64,000 nucleotides of DNA from a bacterium (GTDB lineage Bacteria > Zhuqueibacterota > Zhuqueibacteria > Residuimicrobiales > Residuimicrobiaceae): contig JAKQNR010000008.1 of NCBI GenBank assembly GCA_029565685.1, positions 1-64,000 of the forward strand, written 5' to 3'. The position numbers and the translations under genes were made by a program. Position 1 is the first letter of the stretch. The number at the start of each line of letters is the position of its first letter. The notes under the pieces are model-generated. The model made no database searches and was not told the DNA's origin. It saw only the letters and a program-made list of their open reading frames with translations. Positions 55,488 to 64,000 of the stretch are shown piece after piece.

Positions 55488-56405
55488 ATGAAATTGGGAT
55501 TTGTCAGCGCCATTCTGGGGGAATTGGATTTCGAGCATGTGCTGGCCTTTGCGAAGGAAAGCGGTTACTCGTGCGTTGAAATGATGTGCTGGCCCAAAGG
55601 CAAGGCGGAACGGCGCTATGCCGGCGTAACCCATATCGATGTGACAAACCTGGACAAAGCGGCGGCGAAGAAGATGCGCAGCAAAGCCCTCAAATCCGGG
55701 ATCACCATCAGCGGGTTGGGATATTATCCCAACCCGCTGTCTCCGAATCCGGTGGAGGCGGCGGTTTACATCAAGCACCTTCAGGAGTTGATCAAAGCAG
55801 CCGAACTGCTGGGGGTTCAGGTGGTCAACACTTTTATCGGCCGTGATTGGACCCGAAGCGTGGACGACAATTGGCCGCGGTTCAAACAGGTGTGGCCCGG
55901 ATTGATCAAATTCGCCGAAGAACGCGGAATCAAAGTGGCGATCGAGAATTGTCCGATGTTTTTCACCAAGGACGAATGGCCGGCGGGCAAGAACCTGGCG
56001 CATGCGCCGGCCATTTGGCGTCGCATGTTCGAGGAAATTCCGTCGGATCATTTCGGTCTGAACCTCGATCCTTCCCACCTGGTCTGGCAACAGATCGACT
56101 ATTTGGCTGCGGTGCGCGAGTTCAAGGAAAAGATCTTTCATGTGCACGCCAAAGATTGCCGCGTGGATCAGCACCGGCTCAACCAGGTGGGCATTTTGGC
56201 CTGTCCGCTGGAATTTCACACCCCCAAGCTGCCGGGGTTGGGCGACGTCGATTGGGGCCGGTTCATCTCTGTGCTGGGCGACAACGGATACGACGGAGCG
56301 GTCTGTGTGGAGGTGGAGGATCGTGCGTTTGAAGGATCGTTGCAAAGCCGCAAGATTGCGCTCTTTCAGAGCGGCGCCTATCTGCGCCAGTTCATTGCCG
56401 AGTGA
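55488..56405 (+). CDS. Sugar phosphate isomerase/epimerase family (TIM barrel)
   Basis: 305 residues, AP-endonuclease-2-like TIM barrel. Metal ligands are suggested by [28 protein letters not shown] and [13 protein letters not shown]. It probably isomerises or epimerises the product of the neighbouring dehydrogenase. AAGGAG before ATG 55488. The substrate is not readable. Confidence 0.9.
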   Translation: MKLGFVSAILGELDFEHVLAFAKESGYSCVEMMCWPKGKAERRYAGVTHIDVTNLDKAAAKKMRSKALKSGITISGLGYYPNPLSPNPVEAAVYIKHLQELIKAAELLGVQVVNTFIGRDWTRSVDDNWPRFKQVWPGLIKFAEERGIKVAIENCPMFFTKDEWPAGKNLAHAPAIWRRMFEEIPSDHFGLNLDPSHLVWQQIDYLAAVREFKEKIFHVHAKDCRVDQHRLNQVGILACPLEFHTPKLPGLGDVDWGRFISVLGDNGYDGAVCVEVEDRAFEGSLQSRKIALFQSGAYLRQFIAE

Positions 56406-56425
56406 ATGCGCTCCTGTTTTTCACG

Positions 56426-56452
56426 GCGACCCGATGGGTCGCTTTTTTTTTT
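56426..56452 (+). terminator. Rho-independent terminator
   Basis: GCGACCC-GAT-GGGTCGC stem with ten T following. It ends the dehydrogenase-isomerase operon. Confidence 0.93.
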
Positions 56453-56552
56453 ACCGATCTGCGATGACCTTTCGCGATGAGGCCGTCGCCTGGTCTCCAA
56501 GCTCGAAAAACCTCTAGCGTCAATATTCAGCGATGAATTTGTATATTTCCAC

Positions 56553-56576
56553 CCAACCTCGGGAGCTTGGCAACGA
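56553..56576. repeat. Decayed REP-like palindrome
   Basis: Sequence CCAACCTCGGGAGCTTGGCAACGA resembles the REP core (CCAAGCTGGAGCTTGGTAACGA) at 713-734. The left arm is degraded. It shows that the RAYT-linked repeat family spreads beyond the transposase locus. Confidence 0.5.
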
Positions 56577-56611
56577 AAAAATATTAAGGCGGTTCCAACG
56601 CAGCCGGCGCT

Positions 56612-57931
56612 CTAGGATTTTTCCTCCAGTCGGACCAGCTCGCCGCTCAATTTGAGCAGTTGGATCTCGTGGATTTTAGCCGAATACTGGGCGCTGATCA
56701 GACGGCTTTCGGCATCAAGGTATTTGACCTGAATATCGCGCATCTGCAGCGCGCTGATGCTGCCCAAGCGGTATTTCTCCATGGAGATGGCCACGTTTTC
56801 CCGCGCCACCTGAACGTTCTCCCGCTCTATGTCGATCAACGCCATGTTGGCCTGGTAGTGTTGAAACAGACGGGTCAGCTCCGCTTCCAGCTGGTTTTGC
56901 AGCTCCAACACTCTCAGTGCTTGGCTGCGTTCCATCACTCGGGCGTTTTGCCGATTGCGATGGATCGAGAATCCATCAAAGAGTGTATAGCTGGCGTTCA
57001 CGCCGTAATTATAGCCGTGGCTTTTATTGCTGTGCATAAGGCCGGATTGCGATTCGGAACGGGCAATGGTGTAACCGACGTTGACGCCGAGGCGCGGCAG
57101 CATGGGCGCGCAGGCGGCTGCCACATCGAACTCTGCTGCCCGGTGGTTCTTCCTCGCCCACAACAGATCGGTATTGTGCTGCAGCAGTCCCTCCCGCAGG
57201 TCCGGCAACGTCAACCGGCGGGAAAAAGAGATGGTATCCACCACTTCAAAGTGCAGGTCGCCGGCGCGGCCCAACAGCTCGTTGAGCGAGGTCCTGGCAT
57301 TGTTCAGGCTGATCTCCTGGTTCATCAATCTGGAACGATCCTGGTTCAAATCGACCCGTGCGTTGAGCAGATCGAACCGGGATTCAGAACCCATCGCATG
57401 CTTGGCCTCACTGATTCTCATCCGCTGCTCCGAGATCGTCACCGCCTCCTCCAGAGACTGCTGGATCTGCTTCTGTCGGAGAATGTCATAATAGGCTGAA
57501 ATCACCTCGTTCAGCGTCGTTTCCACCGCCCGGCGCGCCTCCAATTCACCCATATCACGAAACTCGCGCAGTTTATTCAGGTTGGCGAACATGGCCAGAC
57601 CATCGAACAGCGTCCAGTTGAAATTCAACGCCAGGTTCTTGGCGTCCGAAACCGCGTTGGTGCGGTCGATCACATTGCCGGTGACATAGGTCTGTTTCGA
57701 ATTGCTGACGCTGTGGGTGGTGGACGCGGTCGCGGCCAGTTCCGGCAGCATGCCGGCGTTGCCCGGATGGAAGTTGTTGCGGCTGATCTGCGACTCAGTG
57801 CGGGCCACGCGGATGGCGTAATTGTGCTCCATCGCCAGCTCGATGGCCTGGTCCAGGGTCAACCGTTCCTGGCCCATAGCCCCCGTTATCAGCAGCAGTG
57901 AAAAAATCAGCCAAAGCCGCTCAATTTTCAT
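56612..57931 (-). CDS. TolC-family outer-membrane channel of an RND system
   Basis: 439 residues with signal LIFSLLLITGAMGQE. Opening RLTLDQAIELAMEHNYAIRVARTES and the second half LTLPDLREGLLQHNTDLLWARKNHRAAEFDVAAACAPMLPRLGVNVGY match the outer-membrane factor duplication. AGGA before ATG 57931; 11 bases after the pump gene. It is the last gene of the efflux operon. Confidence 0.92.
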   Translation of the reverse strand: MKIERLWLIFSLLLITGAMGQERLTLDQAIELAMEHNYAIRVARTESQISRNNFHPGNAGMLPELAATASTTHSVSNSKQTYVTGNVIDRTNAVSDAKNLALNFNWTLFDGLAMFANLNKLREFRDMGELEARRAVETTLNEVISAYYDILRQKQIQQSLEEAVTISEQRMRISEAKHAMGSESRFDLLNARVDLNQDRSRLMNQEISLNNARTSLNELLGRAGDLHFEVVDTISFSRRLTLPDLREGLLQHNTDLLWARKNHRAAEFDVAAACAPMLPRLGVNVGYTIARSESQSGLMHSNKSHGYNYGVNASYTLFDGFSIHRNRQNARVMERSQALRVLELQNQLEAELTRLFQHYQANMALIDIERENVQVARENVAISMEKYRLGSISALQMRDIQVKYLDAESRLISAQYSAKIHEIQLLKLSGELVRLEEKS

Positions 57932-57942
57932 GATGATGTTTC

Positions 57943-60900
57943 CTATTCCTTAACCTCAAGATATTCGAACGAACGGTGGCGTTTGGAGAGATAGCTGTAG
58001 ATCGCCGGTATGATGAACAGCGTCAGAAACGTTGAGAACACCAGACCGCCGCACACGGCGATGCCCATGGGAATGCGGCTTTCGCTGCCGGCGCCCAGAG
58101 CCATGGCGATAGGCAGGATTCCGAGAAACGTGGACAGACTGGTCATCACAATGGGACGGAAGCGGGAGACCGCAGCATCCTGAATCGCGGACATGAGGTC
58201 CAGCCCCTGAGCGCGGCGCTGATTGGCGAACTCGACGATGAGAATGCCGTTTTTGGTCACCAGACCGATCAGCATGATTAAACCAATCTGGCTGAAAATA
58301 TTGATGGTCTGATTAAAGTACCACAGCGACAGCAGCGCGCCGGCCAACGCCAAAGGCACGGTGAACATGATGACGAACGGATCGCGAAAACTCTCGAACT
58401 GGGCCGCCAGAATCAGAAAAATCAACACCAGTGCGAGGAAAAACGCAAACAGGACGCTGGAGGAGCTTTCGCTGAAATCGCGCGACGGACCCGTGAGCTC
58501 GGTGCGGAACGAATCGTCCAACACGCGGTCGGCGATCTCATCCATAGCCTGGATGCCGTCGCCGATGGTCTTGCCGCGAACCAGGCCGGCGGACACCGTG
58601 GCAGCGACATAGCGATTGAAACGGTACAGAGTCGGAGGGCTGCTTTGCTCTTCCAGCTCCACCAGATTATCCAGACGCACCATCTGACCGTTCTTGTTGC
58701 GCACATAAAGCATCTTCAAGTCCATCGGTTCATCGCGATCGCCGCGGCCGAGCTGACCGATGATCTGATATTGTTTGGCGTTGCGGATGAAATAACCCCA
58801 GCGCCCGCCGCTGTAGGCCAGCCGCAGCGTCTCCGAGATGTCCTGAGTGGAAACCCCCAGAGTGCGGCTTCGTTCCCGGTTGATGACCACCTGAAGTTCC
58901 GGCTTGTTGAACTTTAAATCCGTATCGACAAAATTGAATATGGGATTTTTACGCGCCTCCTCGACGAACTTGGGCAACGCCTCCTTCAGCTTTTCGAAAT
59001 CAGGCGCTTGGATCACATATTGCACCGGCAGAGAGGAACGCCGGCTGGTGCTGAGCGACTGATCCTGGGCGACAAACGCCCGCGCACCGGAAAGGCGGTT
59101 GACCTTGGGCGCCAGCTCCTCGGCGATCTCCTGCTGGCTGCGGATTCGTTCTTCAGGCTCCTTCAGGGTCAAACGCATGAACCCGCTGTTGGAGGCGCCT
59201 GCGCCCATGGCGGTCATGCTGAAAAGCGAGGCCCGCTCCGGCACCGCCTGCTCCACCACCTGCTCCAGCTCATCCATATAACGGCTCATGTATTCGAACG
59301 ACAGCCCCTCCGGCCCGGTGGCGCGAATCTGAATGCTGCTGCGATCCTCGTAGGGCGACAGCTCGCTGGGCAGCGCGATCCAGGTCGCCACAATGATCAG
59401 CAGAGCCACGGCCACACCCACGAAGGCCCAGTAGCGATGCTGCATAAAACCCGCCAGAGCCCGGCGGTAGGTCTCGGTGATACGAGCGAAAAACGGTTCA
59501 GACCAATAGTAGAAACGGCTGTGCTTTTCCTTTTCCCGCAGAATGCGCGAGGACATCATCGGCGTCAGCGTCAGCGAGATGAACGCCGAAATGATGATGG
59601 ATCCGGCGAGGACGATGCCGAATTCCCGGAACAGGCGGCCGATCAATCCTTGCAGAAAGATGACCGGCAGGAACACGGCCGCCAGCGTCACCGTGGTGCT
59701 GATGATGGCAAAGTAGACCTCCTTGGAGCCGGAGATGGCCGCCTGCAAAGGCGGCAGATGATTTTCGACTTTGGCGTAAATGTTCTCCAGCACCACAATG
59801 GCATCGTCCACCACCATGCCGATGGACAGAACAATGCCGAGCAGCGTCAACACATTGATGGAAAATCCGGCGGCGTACATGATGAAAAAAGAACCGATCA
59901 ACGAAATGGGGATGGCGATCACCGGAATGACCGTGGTGCGCCAATCGCGCAGAAACAAAAAAATGATCAACACCACCAGCGCAAAAGCGGTGATCACCGT
60001 CTCCGCCACTTCCTTAATGGATTTGCGGATGTACTTGGTGTTGTCAAAACCGATGCTCAGTTTGATGTCCGGCGGCAGATCCCGCTGCATCAGGTCGATG
60101 CGCCGGTAAAATTCGTCGAGGATTTCGATGTAGTTGGCGCCGGGCTGGGGGATCAGCACCAGGCTGACCATGGGTATGCGATCCCGTTTGACCCCGGAAC
60201 GATAGTTTTCCGGGCCCAGCTCGGCATAGCCCACATCCTTGAGGCGGACGATGGACTGACCGCTTTCCTTGATGATGAGATTGTTGTACTCTTCAGGGGT
60301 GTTGAGCCGGCCCATGGTGCGCACCGTCAACTCGGTGGCAGCTCCGTCGATGCGGCCGGAGGGCAGTTCCACATTTTCCCGGGTCAGGGCGGACTCGACA
60401 TCCATGAGAGTGAGGTTAAATGCGGCCAGCTTGCCTGGATCGAACCACAGTCGCATGGAATACATTTTGCTGCCCCAAACCTGCACTTCGCTGACGCCCG
60501 GAATGGTGCGCAGTTTTTCCCGCAGATTGTTGGTGGCAATGTCGGTCATTTCCATTAGATCGCGGCGATCGCTCATGACGCTCAGATTGCAGATCGGCAC
60601 GGCATCCGCATCCGACTTGGTGACAATGGGCGTGTCCGCGTTGCGCGGCAAATACTGCATGGCGCGCGAAACACGGTCGCGCACGTCGTTGGCCGCCGTC
60701 TCCAGATCGGACTCAAGATTGAATTCCACGGTGATGCGGCTTCGGCCCTCACGGCTTGAAGAGGAGAGTGTGCGAATCCCTTCGATGCCGCTGAGGGATT
60801 CTTCCAATGGTTCGGTGATCTGCGACATGATGACGTCGGCGTTGGCGCCGGTGTATGAGGCATCGACCGTGATGATGGGCGGGTCCACGCTGGGATACTC

Positions 60901-61005
60901 GCGCACGCCTAGACGTGTGTAGCCGATGAAACCGAACAAAATGATGACCAGGGACATAACAATGGCCAGGACGGGCCGGCGGATACTGGTGGCAGATAGA
61001 CTCAT
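57943..61005 (-). CDS. RND efflux pump (HAE1/AcrB-type)
   Basis: 1020 residues, near the usual length. Marks: SIRRPVLAIVMSLVIILFGFIGY start, porter/docking domains, proton-relay Asp pair in IGMVVDDAIVVLENIYAKVENH, and SLSTFLGILPIAMALGAGSESRIPMGIAV near the end. Secondary proton-driven export of hydrophobic compounds. GGAG before ATG 61005; 12 bases after the adaptor. Substrate unknown. Confidence 0.95.
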   Translation of the reverse strand: MSLSATSIRRPVLAIVMSLVIILFGFIGYTRLGVREYPSVDPPIITVDASYTGANADVIMSQITEPLEESLSGIEGIRTLSSSSREGRSRITVEFNLESDLETAANDVRDRVSRAMQYLPRNADTPIVTKSDADAVPICNLSVMSDRRDLMEMTDIATNNLREKLRTIPGVSEVQVWGSKMYSMRLWFDPGKLAAFNLTLMDVESALTRENVELPSGRIDGAATELTVRTMGRLNTPEEYNNLIIKESGQSIVRLKDVGYAELGPENYRSGVKRDRIPMVSLVLIPQPGANYIEILDEFYRRIDLMQRDLPPDIKLSIGFDNTKYIRKSIKEVAETVITAFALVVLIIFLFLRDWRTTVIPVIAIPISLIGSFFIMYAAGFSINVLTLLGIVLSIGMVVDDAIVVLENIYAKVENHLPPLQAAISGSKEVYFAIISTTVTLAAVFLPVIFLQGLIGRLFREFGIVLAGSIIISAFISLTLTPMMSSRILREKEKHSRFYYWSEPFFARITETYRRALAGFMQHRYWAFVGVAVALLIIVATWIALPSELSPYEDRSSIQIRATGPEGLSFEYMSRYMDELEQVVEQAVPERASLFSMTAMGAGASNSGFMRLTLKEPEERIRSQQEIAEELAPKVNRLSGARAFVAQDQSLSTSRRSSLPVQYVIQAPDFEKLKEALPKFVEEARKNPIFNFVDTDLKFNKPELQVVINRERSRTLGVSTQDISETLRLAYSGGRWGYFIRNAKQYQIIGQLGRGDRDEPMDLKMLYVRNKNGQMVRLDNLVELEEQSSPPTLYRFNRYVAATVSAGLVRGKTIGDGIQAMDEIADRVLDDSFRTELTGPSRDFSESSSSVLFAFFLALVLIFLILAAQFESFRDPFVIMFTVPLALAGALLSLWYFNQTINIFSQIGLIMLIGLVTKNGILIVEFANQRRAQGLDLMSAIQDAAVSRFRPIVMTSLSTFLGILPIAMALGAGSESRIPMGIAVCGGLVFSTFLTLFIIPAIYSYLSKRHRSFEYLEVKE

Positions 61006-61017
61006 GGATGTGGGCTC

Positions 61018-62082
61018 CTAGTTCAATTCTGTCACCTTGACAAGGCTGCCCGGTCGCACCTGCAGCAAGCCGGTGGTCATCACGGTATCGCCGGCAGCCA
61101 GGCCGCTGACGATTTGCACTTTGTCAGCGGTGCGCAATCCGATCACCACGGTCTTGTCAAAGGCCCTGCCGTTACGAACGACAAAGACCGATTGATTTTG
61201 TGCATCGGGGATCAGCGACTCACTGGGAATCATCAACGCGTCCTCCAGCTTTTGCAAGGTGATGCGAACCTGGGCAAACGCGCCGGGTTTAATGCGGCCG
61301 TCGGGATTGGGACAAAGGGCGCGGCAGCGCACGCTGCGAATGTCAGTGTCGATCTGCGGCTCCACGGCATAGATGCGGCCGCTGTACTCCTCGGACTCGC
61401 CCTGCACGCGGAACAGGACCGGCTGCTCTTTGGACAACAACGATTGATAGCGCTCCGGAACGGCAAAATCGATCTTGACCGGATTGATCGAAACCAAAGT
61501 GGCGATGCGGCTGCCGGCGTTGAGATACGCGCCCTCGCTGACTGAACGCAGGCCGATCACGCCGTCGAACGGCGCCTGGATTCGCGCTTTATCGATCTGC
61601 GCCTGAATCAATTGCACATCCGCCTTTGCGGTGTTCAACCGGTTGAGCGCTGCTTCATACTCCTCCTGGCTGATCGCTTCGATGGCCAGCTGCTTTTTCT
61701 GCCTCGCTTCGGTGTCCTGGGCCAGCTTGAGCAGGGCCGAAGCACGGTTGAATTGCGCCTGCAGTTCAGCGTCATTGATCTGCAGCAGCAGATCTCCTTT
61801 GCGCACCCGGCTTCCTTCACGGAAATTGATCCGCGTCACTCGGCCGGAGATCTCACTGGTAAGCGCCACCGATTCATTGGCAAGGATGGATCCGGTGGCT
61901 GAAATTTCGTTTTCCACATCCTGGGGTTTGACTTGATAAGCGCGCACCTCGATCACCTCGCCGCCGCGGCCGCCGCTCTGCCGGCGGTCCGCTGCCGCCG
62001 GTTTGGCCCAAGGACGCCATTTATTCAACCCCAATAATAAAAGAACCAGGCCCAGAATGAGCCAACGGACTGTTTTCTTCAT
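61018..62082 (-). CDS. RND periplasmic adaptor (HlyD/MexA family)
   Basis: 354 residues from ATG 62082 (AAGGA six bases upstream; a longer frame to 62118 exists). A membrane anchor (LILGLVLLLLGLNKW), a lipoyl domain (SEISGRVTRINFREGSRVRKGDLLLQIND), a coiled coil and IQAPFDGVIGLRSVSEGAYLNAGS, then a beta barrel. First gene of adaptor-pump-TolC operon. Confidence 0.93.
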   Translation of the reverse strand: MKKTVRWLILGLVLLLLGLNKWRPWAKPAAADRRQSGGRGGEVIEVRAYQVKPQDVENEISATGSILANESVALTSEISGRVTRINFREGSRVRKGDLLLQINDAELQAQFNRASALLKLAQDTEARQKKQLAIEAISQEEYEAALNRLNTAKADVQLIQAQIDKARIQAPFDGVIGLRSVSEGAYLNAGSRIATLVSINPVKIDFAVPERYQSLLSKEQPVLFRVQGESEEYSGRIYAVEPQIDTDIRSVRCRALCPNPDGRIKPGAFAQVRITLQKLEDALMIPSESLIPDAQNQSVFVVRNGRAFDKTVVIGLRTADKVQIVSGLAAGDTVMTTGLLQVRPGSLVKVTELN

Positions 62083-62118
62083 AGTGCATCCTTGCGCAAT
62101 GTTACACCCCCCGGACAA

Positions 62119-62233
62119 ATCATCCTTGATTTAAACTTTTAATATAATTATTTTTTATTTTAGATGGAACAAGAAAAAGTCGACGGCTAAACCGAACAGG
62201 CTTTTTTGCCTGGCATCACACCAAGAGGCGGTT
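62119..62233. promoter_or_regulatory. AT-rich divergent region upstream of nadA and the RND operon
   Basis: A TATAAT box (62143-62148) faces nadA but lacks a good -35 at 17 bases. TATATT/TATTAA boxes face the minus strand. Divergent promoters are expected here but are not pinned down. Confidence 0.4.
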
Positions 62234-63283
62234 ATGCAGGACACCGATAAGGACGCGTTGTTTGAAATGCTGCGTTCCCGTTTGCACCATGTGATTCCGG
62301 TGGCGGAGATACGCCATAAAGCGGAAATCGCGGCGGAGATCAACCGGCTTAAAAAAGAGCGCCATGCCGTCATATTAGGACACAACTATATGGAGCCGGC
62401 GCTGTATCTTTCTGTGCCGGATTTTAAGGGCGATTCGCTGGAGTTGAGCCGCCAGGCGGCGAAAACGGATAAAGACCTCATCGTCTTCTGCGGCGTCCGT
62501 TTTATGGCCGAAACCGCAAAAATTCTCAATCCGGAAAAAACCGTGCTGATCCCTTCCCCCAAAGCCGGCTGCTCGCTGGCGGAAAGCATCACCGCAGAGG
62601 ATGTGCGCCGGCTCAAGGCGCTTCACCCCGGCGTGCCGGTGGTGACCTACATCAACACCTACGCCGACGTAAAAGCGGAGAGCGACATCTGCTGCACCTC
62701 GGGCAATGCGGTGCGCGTGGTGCAGTCGCTGGCAAACGATCGAGTGATTTTTTTGCCCGACCGCTACCTGGCCGGCAATGTGGCGCGGGAAACAGGCAAA
62801 CGCATCGTGTTCCCAGTCAAAACCGCAGCCGGGTTGCAGCCAGCGGAGCCCGGCCTGGAATACGCCATGATCGGTTGGGACGGCAAATGCGAGGTCCACG
62901 ACCAATTCACCGTCGAAGACGTCGAGGACATCCGCAAACAATTTCCCGACGTGGTCATTCTGGCGCACCCCGAATGCCGACCGGAAGTGACTGCAGCGGC
63001 GGATTTCTCCGGCTCCACCTCGGCGATGATCAAGTACATTCAACAAAAAACGGCGCCGCAGTTCCTGCTGCTGACGGAATGCAGCATGGCGGACAACATC
63101 GCTGCGGAGAATCCGGACAAGGAGATGCTGCGGCTCTGCAGCGTCCGTTGCCCGCATATGAACGAGATCACCTTGGAGCAGACCCTTCTCTCCCTGCAGC
63201 GAATCCAATATGTAGTGCATGTTGAAGAGTCGATCCGCCGGCGTGCACTGCGTGCGGTGCAAAGAATGTTGGAGATCGGTTGA
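62234..63283 (+). CDS. nadA: Quinolinate synthase
   Basis: 349 residues. It condenses iminoaspartate with dihydroxyacetone phosphate in NAD synthesis and needs a [4Fe-4S] cluster. Cluster cysteines: Cys86 in FCGVRFMAETAKIL, Cys153/154 in ICCTSGNAV, and the Cys of CPHMNEITLEQT. Active-site motifs LGHNYMEPA, GDSLELSRQAA and HPECRP. GAGG before ATG 62234. The other NAD genes are not in the window. Confidence 0.95.
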   Translation: MQDTDKDALFEMLRSRLHHVIPVAEIRHKAEIAAEINRLKKERHAVILGHNYMEPALYLSVPDFKGDSLELSRQAAKTDKDLIVFCGVRFMAETAKILNPEKTVLIPSPKAGCSLAESITAEDVRRLKALHPGVPVVTYINTYADVKAESDICCTSGNAVRVVQSLANDRVIFLPDRYLAGNVARETGKRIVFPVKTAAGLQPAEPGLEYAMIGWDGKCEVHDQFTVEDVEDIRKQFPDVVILAHPECRPEVTAAADFSGSTSAMIKYIQQKTAPQFLLLTECSMADNIAAENPDKEMLRLCSVRCPHMNEITLEQTLLSLQRIQYVVHVEESIRRRALRAVQRMLEIG

Positions 63284-63397
63284 ATGTCCTCCTGCCAGCG
63301 AGGACGCCCCCTGCGTCATCAACTCCTTTAATCATGGTCAGTGTTCATAATCAGAGGTTCACCCTTATCATGTCTAAGCTCACGCGATTATAAAGCC

Positions 63398-64000
63398 ATG
63401 AATCCTTGTGTTCAAGTCATACCCCAGATCGGACTGGATATAGGTTCCGTCGAGGCCAAACTGGTCCTTCTTTGTTCGCACCCCCCTGCCGCCGACTTGG
63501 CCGCACGCTTTGAACGGATTCGTCCCTTTGGTGCGGGTTGGCTCCTCGCCGGCCGCACCGCAGTAGCCGGCAATCCGGAACAAGCGGCGCTGACCCTGCT
63601 GGAGCTGGTCCGTTCCTGGCCGGAGCCGCTGCGAATACTAATCACCGGCAGCCACGGGCGAATACTTTGCGAGCGCTTGCAGGCGCCGCTGATCAACGAC
63701 TTTAAGGCGATCGGACGCGGCGTGGCCGCTCTTCTACCGCAGGTCAAAACCATTCTGGAGATCGGCGGCGACCATTCGCGTTATCTGCGGATTCGCCTGA
63801 ACGAGGATTCGAGCGAACCTACCATCGTGGACTATGAACGCAACGGCGACTGCGCCGCAGGCACCGGTTCCTTCATCGATCAACAGGCGCAGCGGCTGCG
63901 CTATCAAATTGACGAGATCGGCCCGCTGGTATTGAGCGCCGATATCGCGGCCAACATCGCCGGCCGCTGTTCGGTGTTCGCTAAATCGGATATGGTGCAT
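63398..64000 (+). CDS. BadF/BcrA/HgdC-type acyl-CoA dehydratase activase, 3' truncated
   Basis: Open from ATG 63398 to the window end (201 codons). GLDIGSVEAKLVLL is the ASKHA ATP-binding opening. DYERNGDCAAGTGSFIDQQAQRL holds the cluster Cys, and IAGRCSVFAKSDMVH is the second Cys block, both conserved in activators of (R)-2-hydroxyacyl-CoA dehydratases. It transfers an electron coupled to ATP hydrolysis to the dehydratase. Many FCB and clostridial members are long fusions; the length is unknown because the end is cut. The ATG is 114 bases after nadA, with a GTCCTC/GAGGAC hairpin (63286-63305) in the gap. Confidence 0.85.
   Translation, partial: MNPCVQVIPQIGLDIGSVEAKLVLLCSHPPAADLAARFERIRPFGAGWLLAGRTAVAGNPEQAALTLLELVRSWPEPLRILITGSHGRILCERLQAPLINDFKAIGRGVAALLPQVKTILEIGGDHSRYLRIRLNEDSSEPTIVDYERNGDCAAGTGSFIDQQAQRLRYQIDEIGPLVLSADIAANIAGRCSVFAKSDMVH

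Noticed and set aside
59008..60558. Long plus-strand frame antisense to the RND pump
   Set aside because: His/Asp/Arg-rich shadow of a clear pump gene caused by codon bias.

Overview
This window is a moderately GC-rich, gene-dense bacterial chromosome segment with about 50 protein genes and no rRNA, tRNA or CRISPR array that I can see. Several secreted proteins end in a C-terminal module of the form NPFNPST...VYDLSGR...SGVY (10822-7730, 13602-10840, 42278-43243). This module is typical of the FCB superphylum, especially uncultivated lineages such as KSB1/Zhuqueibacterota, Calditrichota and their relatives. Menaquinone genes, TolC/RND and MacAB-type exporters and many lipoproteins fit a Gram-negative (diderm), menaquinone-using member of that group. 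The lineage call is an inference from protein style only.

Layout. 1-1250: the 3' part of a REP-associated tyrosine transposase (RAYT), then a field of palindromic repeats containing a remnant of a second RAYT tail. 1263-7397 (minus): DoxX membrane protein with a Tat-exported Gfo/Idh/MocA oxidoreductase; free-methionine-R-sulfoxide reductase coupled to leuD; leuC 670 bp away behind a repeat; a pair of small secreted proteins. 7730-17833 (minus): a run of six exported-protein genes under a strong sigma70-like promoter: two lipoproteins (one with a BsuPI-like protease-inhibitor domain), two lipoprotein serpins, a DUF3160 protein and an eight-repeat carboxypeptidase-regulatory-like surface protein.

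18218-26766 (plus): a six-hairpin glycosidase-like protein, a DUF1460 amidase-like protein, ubiE/menG and menA (menaquinone), a CPBP protease, a glutathione-peroxidase-like lipoprotein and a transglutaminase-like/TPR protein, several joined by ATGA overlaps; a minus-strand two-helix membrane protein (25884-26099) and a small secreted protein (26215-26766) close the stretch. 26853-37200 (minus): polyprenyl diphosphate synthase (likely menaquinone side chain), pentapeptide-repeat and STAS proteins, a MacAB-TolC-like exporter with one ATPase and two permeases, a YIP1 membrane protein and a CCA-adding-type nucleotidyltransferase. 37642-43243 (plus): a textbook sigma54 (-24/-12) promoter before a 1489-residue secreted protein and a companion sorted protein. 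43480-45282: a PpiD/SurA-like foldase.

45414-51741 (plus): a complete SUF iron-sulfur operon, rrf2-sufB-sufC-sufD-sufT-Rieske ferredoxin-sufS-sufU, with an IscR-type operator just before the regulator. 51766-56405: two tandem YkgJ-like cysteine-cluster proteins, an RsmB/RsmF-type rRNA methyltransferase, and a Gfo/Idh dehydrogenase plus TIM-barrel isomerase pair. 56612-62082 (minus): an RND efflux operon (adaptor, pump, TolC). 62234-64000 (plus): nadA and the start of a BadF/BcrA-type dehydratase activase cut by the window edge.

The most distinctive regions are the exported protease-inhibitor operon, the sigma54-driven surface protein pair, the autoregulated SUF operon with an embedded Rieske protein, and the RAYT/REP field.
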